A stretch of DNA of 64,000 bases from Nothopassalora personata (GCA_033816765.1 CM066287.1:3286001-3350000); one strand, 5' to 3'; numbered from the stretch's first letter, positions 33,034-44,568 are shown. Numbers and translations: made by a program. The notes: generated from the sequence alone by a model not told the origin.

Positions 33034-33602
33034 TGTACAACCCACTATCTCTCCCATCCTTCGGCACTACCATTTGTCACCTCGCATGTCCTACACCCAT
33101 ACACTCTCGCGTCCATCCGAGCCATCCTTTCCTTCTACTGCTTCGTAACCATCATCTTCGGCCACTCCCGGCTCGGGAACCACAACGAGACCCCAACCGT
33201 TAAAGACGTGCATATCCCAACGTACCACATCATGCAAGACGAGCACTCCATCGCCAAATCCTTCAGCTTCTGAGCTACGATGTACGGGATTCTGTGGCCG
33301 ATGAGTCGATTCCAGCAGTGGATCAACACCTCTGTGCATGCCTGTCGAATAGCCTTTTCGCAATCTTCGAAATTCTATGTTGTTCTGCGCCTCCCGTTCC
33401 GTACTTCAGCCACTTGCTCATAGTCTTCACCTTCCTGAGCATGTACCTGGGATTCGCGTATTTATCAAAGGCAACAACTGACTTCTACCCATATGCTTGG
33501 ATGGATCCACGCTGCGGGTGGCAGGACATTGTTGGTGATGTAGCTGGCTATGCTGGTGGAATCGCCAGTATCTACAGCGTTGTGTGGGCGCGTCGTGGGT
33601 AA
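33034..33602 (+). pseudogene. Decayed multi-pass membrane protein gene
   Basis: One frame reads a hydrophobic helix (LHPYTLASIRAILSFYCFVTIIFG), continues through VKDVHIPTYHIMQDEHSIAKSFSF and hits TGA at 33271-33273. A few codons later the same frame gives RFQQWINTSVHA, then a shift to another frame continues LSNSLFAIFEILCC, LIVFTFLSMYLGFAYLSKATTDFYPYAW and a last helix before the stop at 33600-33602. The order looks like a fungal multi-pass membrane family (FAR-17a/AIG1-like in outline) from which two or three middle helices are missing. A stop, a deletion of the middle and a frameshift together make it a pseudogene. Confidence 0.65.
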
Positions 33603-33853
33603 ATCAAAAGACTACTGGCACGCATCAGCCCATAGCGGAGGTATCTTCGTGGAAGAGGAAAAGGCGAACTTATGGTCGGAGACACAGTCTTCGTATTCAA
33701 AATCCACGATCGGGACAAAGATTCCGGTCGAGCTCGAAGTTCACGCCTTGCAGACCTGTACATGGGTATATCTTCGCCCGTGCATACTGTACAGTGGTTC
33801 CAGATGCGTGATTCCCTCCTTGTCCACATCAGACGCTGGTACGGGTCATCGCC

Positions 33854-34657
33854 TCACCAGAACCAAAGTAATGCCAGGAAGCATATGGCAATAAAGGAAC
33901 CCAGAATGATGCCATCTCGCCTCTTCTTACTGCCTATCCTTTGCATCAGTCCATTGATGCCGGGTATCTGCGCTGCGGCTCCTGTGATCCTGCGTTGTAT
34001 GCTCGTCAGACTCTCTCTCTGGAGGCCGAAGCTTTCGTTCACGGCGTATGCTTGGCTGAGGACAGAGTCTGTCATGTTGTGGCTGTTGTCCAGCCTTCGC
34101 CTTTCGTCCAGCATATACTCCGCTTCAGCTGCCTCAGGATTGTCTCTCGACCGGTATGCATCGATGTCATTGCGCACATTCGACAATAGGTTCGCTCGGT
34201 CTCGTGTATGGGCGATTTGCGATTTCAGGCGCGACAGTTCTGTTCGGTGCTGTTGCAGTATCTCGCGGTGCCTGGCCAGATTCGTCGACTTCAGGGCGGA
34301 CGGGGCAGGCTCTGAGTCGAGAACGCGAGCGAGCTGATTGAGCAGAGCTGAGCGCTGGGCGTCAGTGTTAGTTCTGGCAGGATGCACTTTACATCGTATA
34401 GTCCAGCTAGATGATATGCTGCCTACCTTTTCCAGGATCTCGTTCAGCTGCTCCTCCGTTCGCCTCTCGTCGTCACTCGGCTTGGCTTCGAGGTCTGTCT
34501 TAGAAGCGAACTGCGCATATGTGTGGAATAATGTTTCAGTCTATAGCATCGCTTTAGCATACTGCCCATCTTCGACACGCCCACGATGACCGACTTGTGT
34601 CTCTTGTGCTCTGGCCTGCTGCCGTAGCTGTGCCCAGCCTCCTACTGTCGCAGCCAT
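33854..34657 (-). CDS. GOS1: Golgi Qb-SNARE Gos1 (GOSR1 homologue)
   Basis: Three exons (34657-34595, 34540-34427, 34354-33854) give 225 residues; the introns are 54 and 72 nt, the second ending with CTAAC and a CAG. The start MAATVGGWAQLRQQAR is followed by TETLFHTYAQFAS, the usual beginning of Gos1. A heptad-rich SNARE motif (about 130-190) carries the zero-layer glutamine in AYAVNESFGLQRESL. The C-terminal helix IILGSFIAICFLALLWFW anchors it. It works in fusion of retrograde vesicles within the Golgi. The gene is head-to-head with ribosomal protein L35, with 273 bp between the starts. Confidence 0.93.
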
Positions 34658-34930
34658 CATTCAAGTAGTGTGGTGTGTGCCTCGACTGAGGCATGAGCTG
34701 GGAATACAATATGCACCAGCCTTACATCGACCGGAGGACAAGGAGTGATCACGAGTTGTGCTTCCGCATGTGGAAGCGACGTTCCTGCATGAATGCCTGA
34801 GGCCTGACGCTAAAACTGCCAAGCTACTCCAAATTCAAGGTGGAGGAAGCGACGACAGAAGTTCGAAATTCGAAGCTTCGCCGCATCAGACGACTACCCA
34901 CCCGCCAATACTAACAAAAAGCCCGTCAAG

Positions 34931-35579
34931 ATGGTACGAATCACCCGCGAACAACCTCACGACTGAATTGTCAGGAAATACTGACGTGTGTGTGCGTGGC
35001 AGTCGTCCGGCAAGGTCAAGGCAGCCCAGCTCTGGGGCAAGAACAAGGAGGAGTTGAAGACACAGCTCACTGAGTTGAAGCAAGAGCTCGTGCAGTTGAG
35101 GACACAGAAGATCGCTGGTGGCGCTCAGTCCAAGTTGAACAAGATGTACGTCTGATGCGATCAGGCTCCAGCCCTGAATCTCGAAGATCGAAGCACGAAC
35201 ACCCACACGACACCTGCCGATCAAACACCGCGCACATCACTTCGGGGAAGAGCATTGCTAACACGTACGGCAGCCACGACGTCCGCAAGTCCATCGCACG
35301 CGTCCTCACCATCATCAACGCAAACCAGCGCTCGCAACTCCGTCTGTTCTACAAGGGCAAGAAGTACCTGCCACTCGACCTCCGCCCCAAGCAGACCCGC
35401 GCCATCCGCCGCCGATTATCGCCAGAGCAGGCCAAGCTCGTCACCGAGAAGCAAAAGAAGAAGCAGAGGCACTTCCCGCTCAGAAACTACGCTGTCAAGG
35501 TATGAAGAATCGGAGAAGAAGACATGCTGTGGTGGTTGGAGGAACATATTGGCTGACATGCGATGGATAGGCTGCGTAA
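34931..35579 (+). CDS. RPL35: 60S ribosomal protein L35 (uL29)
   Basis: Four exons (34931-34933, 35003-35145, 35274-35499, 35571-35579) give 126 residues. The first coding exon is only the ATG; the second begins [18 protein letters not shown]; the third contains [34 protein letters not shown] and [10 protein letters not shown]; the last is two codons plus stop. Introns are 69, 128 and 71 nt with good donors, and intron 2 has GCTAAC before its acceptor. The protein sits at the exit of the ribosomal peptide tunnel and is a docking site for SRP. Several introns, including one directly after the ATG, are common in fungal ribosomal protein genes. Confidence 0.96.
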
Positions 35580-36421
35580 ATGCGACAACGACTGCGAATT
35601 TCTAACGGTGCATGATTGAGCGCTTGATTCTTTCCCCACGGCGAAACGGACGGCTGGGAAAGGCGGCTTGCTAGTGGGAGGACTAGGCAGCTAGAGACCC
35701 GTGATAAAAAGTCACGAAAGTCCTCCCAAATTGCACGTGCATGAGAAAATCAGGTTCAATCAAGACTCGCTTCACGATCTCATTCTCCAGACTCTTCTGA
35801 CCTGCGCCTATATGTTCTGCCTTGCACGGAGTCCGCTACGGGAACTTCGACTTCTGCGCTGGGCAATTTCATGCAGGCCAAACGAGTAGTGGGCAGGAGG
35901 GACAATCTGCCTCTGTCTTGCTGCCATGTATGTCACCTCGTTCGCGGTCCACGCGTAAACATCAACCCGACAGACATCCACGCCTATTGTCGTAGCCACA
36001 CTCATACTTTGGTGGCGATGGATCGACTAGCAGGTGTTGATACTGATGCAACACTATTGGTTTCAAGAAGCATGCTTGAAGCAGTATCAAAAGTACAAGC
36101 GATGCAACCATACTCTAAAGTGCGATGAGTTGACAAATCAAGCGATTTCCCAAGAACGCTCGCAATGTATACTTGCCCTGGTGCAAGCCAAGCCATTATC
36201 ACTTGTCCCGATTTGCTCTATGCATTAGTCATATCATGTAATTGTAGTCGCCTCTCCAAAAGCTGCTTCCCAAGAGCGTGTCAAACAAGGTGAAGTATGC
36301 AGTATTCGGTGTCGAGCGTGTTATCCCTTCTCTTTCTGGCGTTCAGGTCAGCTCGGGTTTTGTGCATATGCCTTACACACTCTCACCTTTGTGCTTCTGT
36401 CCAAAAGTCCTCCCAACCCCG
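35580..36421. other. Intergenic between convergent genes, no gene seen
   Basis: About 840 bp containing the 3' ends of L35 and the LPxELR-type gene. Only short frames without resemblance; no repeats. Confidence 0.55.
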
Positions 36422-37158
36422 TCAAGTGCGCCTAACACTGTTGCACTTCTTGCACGTCTCAATCTCTGCGTGCTTGGCAGTGGCGTTGATTCTCTCGATG
36501 TACTCGTTCAAGAACTCCAGCAACATGAGACCGCTGGACTCACCCGCAAGCTGCCAAGACTTGGCCATTGCATCCACCTCACAACGACACGGCTCTTGGC
36601 ACTTGCCGCGCATCTTCGACCTGATTCCTGGAAAGGGCAGATTCTCATCTCTCGGGCGCTCGATGAGAACCTTGACCCTTTTCTTGCCCCTTTCACTTAT
36701 CTCGCGGGTGTACACGCGAAAGCGGATCGTAATGGGCTTCATGTCGCCGATCCGGTAGCTGCGTTCAACCTTGATCTGTTTGAGGTTCTCGTAGTCGTTG
36801 CCCATGGCTTGGCGGAATATGGAGATTCCGGCGGAGGTAAGGGATTGATTGGTGAAGCAGAAAGTGTTCTCCTCGAAGAAGATGCGGTGGCACTCTTGGC
36901 TGACCCGGTCGTCGCAGCGTATTAGGTTAGGCTCGCCGCGTTCGAGTCGCTGGAGTCTGTTCAATGTTATTGCTTGTGTCTCGCAGATGAAAGCAGACAG
37001 GCATACTGGTCAGCATCGAGTGCAATGGTGCGATCCTTCACTAGAGAGAGACGATATACGCTGTTCCTCAGCTCACCTGGTAGTGAGAAAAAGTTTGTGC
37101 GTGGTCGTCGACGTCGTTGTGCCGGTCGTGTGGTCGGTCGTGTCGCTGGTGACTTCAT
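36422..37158 (-). CDS. Fungal LPxELR-type (F-box-like) hypothetical protein
   Basis: Two exons (37158-37007 and 36956-36422; 50-nt intron with GTATGC donor and AATAAC branch sequence) give 228 residues. A basic N-terminus (PTTRPAQRRRRPR) precedes FFSLPGELRNSVYRLSL, the LPPELRNxIY-like motif of a very large fungal family related to F-box starts. The middle has NLIRCDDRVSQECHRIFFEENTF, where relatives usually have a RQIRQE block, showing the common layout. A cysteine group (CQEPCRCEVD and CKKC) lies near the end. These proteins are uncharacterised; a substrate-adaptor role in ubiquitin ligases is only suggested by the F-box resemblance. Confidence 0.75.
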
Positions 37159-38178
37159 GGTGTGTGTATTTTTGCTGCTTCACCGCTCTTGGTAGGTGGA
37201 CTTTGAGCCAAACGAATGTGATGTTGGTGCAGGCGTGCTTTGAAGTGAAGAAACCGTTGAAAGTGAAACTGTTCATGCCGACAATAGGCGGAGGTTGCCT
37301 GTTGTCCTGCATGGCTTCACTCACTTGGAAGAGGTCACGCGCCACCAGCCGCCTTATTGTGGAGATGCTCGCCAATAGCAGTCTTGGATCGTGGTCATCT
37401 TGCTGGAGAACGAAGGGCATTCATCGTGAACCTCAAGCGAAGTGGAGCAAGTGCCGAATCTGCGGGCGTCTTCGCCGTTTGCTGTGTTCGAGTGCTCTCG
37501 CAAACGAAAGCATGCGAGATGGCCATTGAGGGTTCCTTTGATATTCTGATCGGGCAGTGGCACCGGATGCTTGAAGTCCAGGCATGCAGCCTCTTCGAAT
37601 CTTTTCTCTCTGAGCACACGAGTTTAATCACTGCAAAGTCCAATCTCAAGACACGAGCGCCACTTGTTCTGAATGGTCGTCTATACATTGCGTCTACACG
37701 CCGCGTGGTCGTGGAATATTGCTTGAAGTTCTGCCTCGTCAGCACGTATATAACGCTAGCCTATTGAGGCAACTCTGCGCATTACGTGCATCATGTCTGC
37801 ATCATTGGTTCGCCGGCTGGGATACGAAGTTATGTAATTATACATGAGTATTATACTATGGCTACTTAGGTTAAAGAAGGATAGCATTTTAATAACGATT
37901 GTTTAGAGACAGGACGTGCGAGTATAACGGTGTATGACCTTTAGTATATTACTACTCGTCGTTATACCGTATAGATATTTATGTTTCCTGGCTAGCAAGC
38001 GAGGTCGAAGTCCCGGGGCTAAGTCCGGCTGATGGATGAAAAAAGATCTATCCAATCAATCAATCACAACGCTCGCTCCCCACCTAAGAGCCACCTCGTG
38101 GCCTATAAGTAGTAGCTCCCTTCGTGAACGAAATTTCGCGGCAGCATAGTATCTTCAATAGCTTTACACGGTACAACT
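37159..38178. other. Intergenic; AT-rich patch and promoter of the reductase gene
   Basis: About 1 kb. Frames at 37354-37767 have no family features. A patch at about 37825-37980 is clearly AT-rich, with words like those of the large AT block at 57.7-59.3 kb, so it may be an old mutated repeat. GCCTATAAGTAG at 38101-38112, about 70 bp before the next start codon, is a plausible TATA element. Confidence 0.5.
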
Positions 38179-39305
38179 ATGGTCAAGGCACGCCAATGGC
38201 AGTTGGCCCACAAGGTGAGTAAGCAGATGTTCTGGATCGGCGCTGCGCGGCTCTTCTTGGTAATGTTGGCTTGCTAACCTTGTGCTAGCCAAGAGACGAG
38301 CCGACGCTCGATGGTCCAGAGCAGACTTTCAAGTTGGCGGAGGTCGATTTGCCAGAGCCGAAGCAGGATGAGGTGTTGATCAAGTTGCTTGCGCTTTCTA
38401 ACGATCCCGCTCAGAGGGGATGGATCGATGCCGATATTCCCGCTGATCGATTGTATCTACCTCCAGTCCAGGTCGGAGCACCAATGAAGGCCCTTGGTCT
38501 TGCTGAGGTTATTGAGTCGAAGTCTTCGCAATACAAGCAGGGCGACACTGTGGTGGGCCTTATTGGCTGGTCTGAGTATGCCGTGTTGAAGGCAAGCGCC
38601 CTCCAGCCTGCCAAAGACTTGGCAGGCAAAGCAAAGACTCTCTACCTCGGCGCACTGGGTATGACTGGTCTGACGGCATACTTTGGCATCACAGAGGTCG
38701 CCGCTGCCAAGAAAGACGACATTGTCGTAGTCTCCGGAGCTGCTGGGGCCACTGGATCGATGGTAGTCCAAATCGCCAAGAAGCTCATTGGCTGTAAGAA
38801 AGTCATCGGCATTGCAGGCTCCGATGAGAAGTGCCGATGGGTCGAGAAAATCGGCGCCGACGTCTGCCTCAACTACAAGAAGTCTTCTTTCGCGGAGGAC
38901 CTGGAGAAGGAGACACCATCGCCGGATGGGTTTGCAAATGTCTACTACGACAATGTCGGCGGAGAAATCCTTGACTTGATGCTGACGCGCATGGCGCAAG
39001 GTGGTAGAGTTGCTGCTTGCGGAGCAATCAGTACCTATAACACCTCACCAGAGCGTACGACAGGCCTCAAGAACTGGTTCGAGGTTATTTCCATGCGTCT
39101 CACCATCCGCGGCTTCATTGTCATAGACTTCCAGAGCAAGTTTCCCCAAGCACTGGAGACTTTCCAGAAGGCCCTGGCAGACGGCAAACTGGATCTTGAG
39201 GACTCCGAGACCGTGGTCAAAGGGAGCTTTGAAGATGTGCCGAAGACCTGGCTGAAGCTCTTTGATGGCTCTAACCAAGGCAAGCTGGTCACTCAAATAC
39301 AGTGA
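38179..39305 (+). CDS. Zinc-independent medium-chain dehydrogenase/reductase (prostaglandin reductase/LTB4 dehydrogenase type)
   Basis: Two exons (38179-38214 and 38289-39305; 74-nt intron ending after GCTAACC and GCTAG) give 350 residues. The first exon MVKARQWQLAHK joins to PRDEPTLDG. The catalytic-domain motif LLALSNDPAQRGWI is that of the PTGR/LTB4DH branch of MDR enzymes, which lack the zinc ligands. The Rossmann motif VSGAAGATGSMVVQIAK and the segment GMTGLTAYFG bind NADP(H). Relatives reduce the double bond of enones and alkenals; the substrate here is unknown. No targeting signal is seen. It stands alone without a biosynthetic neighbour. Confidence 0.93.
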
Positions 39306-39547
39306 GAAGCTGAAGAGTATCATTGCGAATTAGCGGAATAGGTAGCTCAGAGCATTGTAAGCACTCAGAACAAAAGAGGTCATCATCATTCAAGACCATG
39401 CTATAGAGCTGCCGTTCGTCATGCCCGCATGTTCCAAAGTTTCGGACTTGCCAGAGCATATCCTGCCGCAAGAGAATGACTCCTCACTCGATTATGAGCC
39501 AATATGTGTGTATTCAAGAACTGCCTTAGCTTAGAATGTGGTTATTA

Positions 39548-40070
39548 CGCTATGCAATATTCCGCGCCATGCTGGGCCGCATAGCCGCGGTATCACCGTC
39601 CTGCCAAGCCCCATAGTATCTTGCTGTAGAACCCGGGAATCCAGTACTTTATCATCGCTATATCGTCGTGTCGTCGTTATATCGTTACTGTCGCCAGTCC
39701 CAGGTGTTGTTGGCGTTATCTATGCCTGCTAGGTTGCCGCAATGGCAGCAGAACGAGATCCAACGACTATTCGCTCAAGAGCTTGGAGTGTGTTATCATA
39801 AGGCTTTGGACGAGGTGGCTGTCGAACGCGTTTGGCTGGTCTCGAAGATGGCCCAGCAGTGCTGCTACGACGCTTGGAGCCTGCCGCCATGTGAGGCAAA
39901 CAACACCTGGGACTGGCGACGACGAGGTTATATCAACGACACGATAATATTCATGAGATTGGGACAGAATATCGCTATTCCCAGGTTCTACGCGTGTTTA
40001 CTATGAGGAACGCGGGACGGCTAATCCACGGACCCACCCCCGGCAGCATGGCGCGGAATATTGCATAGCA
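39548..40070. mobile_element. MITE-like element with 26-bp terminal inverted repeats and TA flanks
   Basis: The 26 bases at 39549-39574 are perfectly inverted at 40044-40069 (left end GCTATGCAATATTCCGCG...). One extra base at each tip (C left, A right) does not pair. Both sides are then flanked by TA (39546-39547 and 40071-40072), the target duplication of Tc1/mariner-type elements. The 523-bp body has no transposase-like frame; the longest frame shows no DDE/DDD motif. This fits a non-autonomous MITE mobilised by an element elsewhere. It lies between the reductase gene and the 3' end of the pathogen-related-type gene. Confidence 0.8.
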
Positions 40071-40072
40071 TA

Positions 40073-40381
40073 GTAGCTGCTGAACTAACGGATGTGAAAC
40101 AGAGCCCTTGAGCGATCCCGAAAGTCGCCGAGACGTCCTGAAGGCAGCCACGAGCCACCATGTGCCCAACCACAGCATCAAAATCATGATGCTATGGTAC
40201 ACTCTGCTCAAGGCGAGATGCTGACGCGAGATGCATGTAAGTTGCACCGTCCCAGCAAGAAAATGACATGCCGTCTACATTAAGTTACAGAACCAACCAT
40301 ACATGCAGTGAACAATACAGACAACCAGCAGCCGTGATACTGTCAACGCCGATCAATCTCAAATCTCGAATGCTGCAGTGC
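40073..40381. other. Short intergenic, no gene seen
   Basis: About 310 bp between the MITE-like element and the stop of the pathogen-related-type gene; presumably the 3' UTR of the latter. Confidence 0.5.
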
Positions 40382-42347
40382 TTACTCGCGGTTCATCAAA
40401 AACGGACACTCCGATGCTGATATGCGACTCATCTCCTCGTAGGTAGCCCGTGTCTCCTCACTCTCAGGAGCTGCTGCGACAGCCTCGCCGACCTTCGGGC
40501 GCACGTTCTGTTCGGTCTCCTTGGGCTGTGGATGAACATGATCAGCTGAGCGCTCAAGATAGACATCAACGCTATCTCGAGCGCCAGCGTCCTTTGACTC
40601 ATCGACCATCTCACCGCGCGAAGCCGGCTCCAGGATCTTCTCCTCATTGCCGGTGACAGACGAGGTGTACATGGAACGTGGCGCAGTGCTCGTGTGCTGC
40701 TGCGGCATTTCCTTGGGATTGTTCTGGACTTCGCTGGCAAGGGGCTCACCATCCTCCGCCTTGATTTTGGCTTCGTGATAGTTGGAAGCAGGCTTGCTCA
40801 CAGTGGTCTCCGCGCCCTGACTAGCCGCGGTGTCGACGATGGACTGCGCTTCCGGCAGAGTGTCTTGTGCGTCATGCCAGACGTCTTGTGACTGGACATG
40901 TGCTACATCCTCAGCAGGATCAGAGCCTTTCTCGTCACCGACAGCGGAGCCAGGGAGCGCCTGTTTCTGATCCTGCGACTTCGTGCCAACATGTAGCACG
41001 GGGGCATCGGCTGCTTGACCGGTGCTTTCAAGCACATTTTCGGACTGAGCTGCTTCCAGTAAGTCGACCTTCGTGCCCTGTTCCTCTTCGGCGGTCTTGC
41101 TGTCCGTCTCAGCCGGCATGTCCAATGCAGCTTCCTTGTCGACCTTGCGATTCATCGTGGTCTTGTTGATGACGCCATGAGGAGCAATCTGTCTGAACAT
41201 CTCCAAGGGGTCCATCCACGTCTGAAGATCCTGGAGGCGCACTTTGTCATCGACAGTTGCTACCGTCACACCTTGGATGTCGATGAGGCCACCGTGAGCC
41301 TTGGCAGTAACCTTCTCACCCTTGCTGCACTACGTCAGTACATCCTGCACGAACACCGTGATACTTTGATGCGCTAGTGGTGGAACATACTCGTTGAATC
41401 CCACGTAATCATTCTTCATGACTCCCCAGTGACGCCACCTGAAAGCGACTCGAGGCGGCCCACTGTACACCTCGAGCACTTCCCAGGCAAAGGTCGGCAT
41501 CATACGCTTGAAGGTTTTGTGGCTTGAGGCGAAGTCCGAGTTTTCGGGGCTATAGTATTCATTGGGCGCAATGATACCATTGTAGGTTCCAACCTTGCAT
41601 CAAAGTGTCAGCAGACGTGGCACAGACACAAGTTGTGCTATCTCCTGCCACTGACCTGGATCATGTGCTCGGCCGACCTTTGTAGATGACTGTCAGCTTG
41701 TGTTGTCGCAAATCAGGGCTATTGTTCTTACTGCGGCGCTCCACCGCCCATTGCAAATGAGTACTTCTCATGGTCGATCGTACGCCAATCAGACAACCTT
41801 GGTTTGAACGATGCCTCGACTTCCCAGTTCTTGACGAGATTCTCCACCATCTCTGGCAGACTTCCTGGCTCGTGGTTCATACGCTTTCCTGGAGACGCAT
41901 GTCAGCGAGCTCATCATTCGGCCCGAGCGGTCTGCGCTTTCGAATAAATCATTGGAGAACCAAAGAAATGATACTCGTCCATGTAGCATGTACCGAAGAC
42001 GCAAGAGGGCCGCTCGAGAAATTGCTTGGACAGCTCCGGGATGGTGTAAACCGTATGCCGATCGAAGCTGCATGCCACGTGGGCGTATTGTAGTCGCATG
42101 CTGTGGCACACAAGGCGCTGCTGAAGCCGAAGAGGTGGATGTGGCTGCGGTGGAAAGATTGAATTTGGTTCTTACCTTCCGCCCATACTTTGCGAGTCTT
42201 GCTGTAATCTGGTGCTTTCCCATAACGCCATTGAACACCCTCATCGGTAAACACAGCATTTGGCGTGGCGAGATAGTCTGGAATCGCAGGCGTTGTCTTT
42301 TTTGACACAGAGTCATGGGTAGGAGAGTCGGCATCATGTACCGCCAT
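40382..42347 (-). CDS. Pathogen-related protein-type (NTF2/SnoaL-like fold) protein with long acidic tail
   Basis: Five exons (42347-42176, 41888-41732, 41677-41656, 41593-41391, 41324-40382) give 498 residues in frame; introns are 287, 54, 62 and 66 nt, and exon 3 is only 22 nt. The first 230 or so residues match the fungal relatives of plant pathogen-related protein: VFTDEGVQWRYGKAPDY, VENLVKNWEVEASFKPRLSDW, VGTYNGIIAPNEYYSPE, FASSHKTFKRMMPTFAWEV, then FRWRHWGVMKNDYVG and GGLIDIQGV. Its fold is probably a cone-shaped NTF2-like barrel of unknown ligand. The C-terminal 250 residues are acidic, low-complexity and probably disordered. Plant homologues are stress-induced; the fungal role is unknown. 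Confidence 0.85.
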
Positions 42348-44568
42348 GGTGGTGAATAAGTTCGGTTCGCTTCGTCGTCCTGGCTTGCGTTATTTGTATA
42401 GTGTGGTTCTGGTGGCTGTAAGACACAGAACGAAGAGGATAAAAATTACAAGGGAAGGTGAGAAGGGCACGTCGTTTTATCTACGTCTTGTGCAGGCAGC
42501 CGAGAGCTCGGCAAGACCATCGAGCCCTTATTCGCCATGACAGCACTCAAGAAGCACAACAAGGGCTACGGAAGGCAGGGCCGTGGGTGTCGACGGCCAG
42601 CTGCATGGCAGAAAGGGTTGATCCTTGGACGCCAGACCCAGACGTTGAGCCCATGTGCGAGGCGAGGGTCTGTGCTGCCACGTTCCTCTGAAGCTTATGC
42701 GAACTAAGCTGCACGTCAGTATAGGTCCGGTAAGCACGCATGCCATCCCTTTGTTGGAGCCTCATCAGCGTAGGTCAAAAAATGTACGAGCATTCCACGC
42801 CGGTGTATCACAGGTGTAAGCCCTGACCTTTCACCACGCCCGAATCTTCTACCGCATGTTGCACAGAGCGACCTTCTTCGGTCGAGTGATCCGAGTACTG
42901 TCCTGATACGGAATCAAGTGCCCATGCAAGGGAGGCTCAGCATGGTCAGCGATTTCGCGCTTAGCCCGCATTTCTTTAGGCGCGGCGGAAGATAGTGAGC
43001 GCAAAGTGTCTCCCAAAACCACAGCACAAGGTTCAGGACAGCCATTGCTTCTAAACTGTGTTTCGGTATAGTAAGTTTGACTGATGTGGATCATGAGTTG
43101 GGCGGCTGCAGTTGTTCCGGGATTGAGACGCATTTCTGGCGAGGTGCATGATGTAAACCCGGGTCTGTGTTACCAAAGTCGTGGACTGTGCATATCTGAG
43201 CCGTCTTTGCACTGGACATGCTCGTTTCACAATGATGATCGTCATGATTATCGAGATTTGGCTTCACTTGCCACTTCGACGGGAGTCTGTCAGACTCCCG
43301 TCGAACACGGGACAAAGCAGACAGGTAACGACCACAGGCGGTTCAGCTTGTGCCAGCCTACAGTCTGGTCGTTGAGCTCCATGAAGCGTTCTTCAGCTGG
43401 CGCGGCTACGTGGATTTGGTGTAGTCGGCCTGGATTCGCCAAGTATCGGTGCAGTGGAGTGCCGAGCGGGCTGTATCGTGCTTGATCACGATTCGAGCTA
43501 CTGATTGAGTGGCGCTTCCCGATGGTATCTTCACTACAGATGCATCGCTGTCGCTTGTCAGCGAGTGCTGGCCAGGAATGCTAATGTTCAACACCATCTC
43601 AAAGCAAGCATATACAATGGCCGCGATTGCCGTGGAGGCGCTTCAAAGCTGCGTAGCCATCCGAGCGCTGTTGGCATGGTGATCGTCCGTTTAGCATCTG
43701 TCCAGGCAGACCACGTGTGTAATACTGGTGGCACAAAAGTTACGACACCTTGTGGCTCAGACCACCTGGGCTTGTGCTTCATACTGATCGCGACGACAGC
43801 GATATTGCTGGTGATTGCAGATCCATCCTTGTGATACGGTTCTCCTACGGCGCCACTATTCAACAAGTTAGGGCTTCGGAGCCATTGCTGCCGACATGTC
43901 AGCATACATCTTGTGCTCCTTGATGCACATAATGTTAATGAGGTAAGGTCCTGGTACACTCCATTGTGGCACCAAAGCAGAGGTAGTGCTTTAGACTTTG
44001 CGCCTGGCTACCGTGGTGAGGTATGTGGACATGGCAAAAGATTGCGCCTGCATAATTTGTCCAAGAACGACGACAGTAGACATAGAACATTTTACGGAGA
44101 CAACCTGCATACTCCAAAGTCTTCGATGATTGAGCACTCGCCATGGAGGCACTCGGAATGGTCCATTGCTGTAGTTCTCTAGGGATATGCTGCGTGGCCA
44201 CGAATGTGGCTGTTTCTCTGTGCTCGTAGGATGAACTCGACAGCCGAAGCGGTCATTCACACCAGAATGACGAGACCAACCGAGGTTGGCTTCCTCCGGG
44301 GCGGCTTGAATGTTTGGAACTCACTATCAAGAGTGAAAGTAGACAGGTCGTCGACGGCGATCCGAGATCCGTGGTCCAGCTGCGTCCTCGTACACTTGAA
44401 GCTTAACTGTGGTTTTTGTTCCTCGGCTCCAGTGGTCGTGCATAGAGCCGCAGTATGAAGCGTCTTACGAGTCGCGAGTAATGCTGCACAAGGCTCGCCC
44501 GAGGCACGCTGGACCTCATGCTCATGTCGGGGCGTAAAGGGCATCATTGAACATGAACGGAGGCACTC
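42348..44568. other. Long intergenic stretch with a 31-bp perfect palindrome and no supported gene
   Basis: About 2.2 kb between two reverse-strand genes. Several frames of 60-130 codons lie on the reverse strand at 43406-44547 (for example one with VVTFVPPVLHTWSAW), but they switch frame often and I know no related family, so I leave them uncalled; an old decayed gene is possible. The palindrome is listed separately. Confidence 0.45.
43275..43305. repeat. Perfect 31-bp palindrome (15-bp arms, 1-nt centre)
   Basis: The arm TTCGACGGGAGTCTG is followed by one T and then its exact reverse complement. The bases beyond do not pair. With almost no loop it is better read as a two-fold symmetric DNA site or a repeat junction than as an RNA hairpin or terminator. 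Confidence 0.85.

Noticed and set aside
19348..34657. PPN1, BAR-SH3, VPS23 and GOS1 as a functional membrane-traffic cluster
   Set aside because: They are separated by unrelated genes, lie on both strands and share no visible regulatory site; most likely coincidence.
37981..38030. Short GC-rich stretch resembling the 3' half of a tRNA
   Set aside because: The GGTCGAAGTCC segment does not sit in a foldable cloverleaf.
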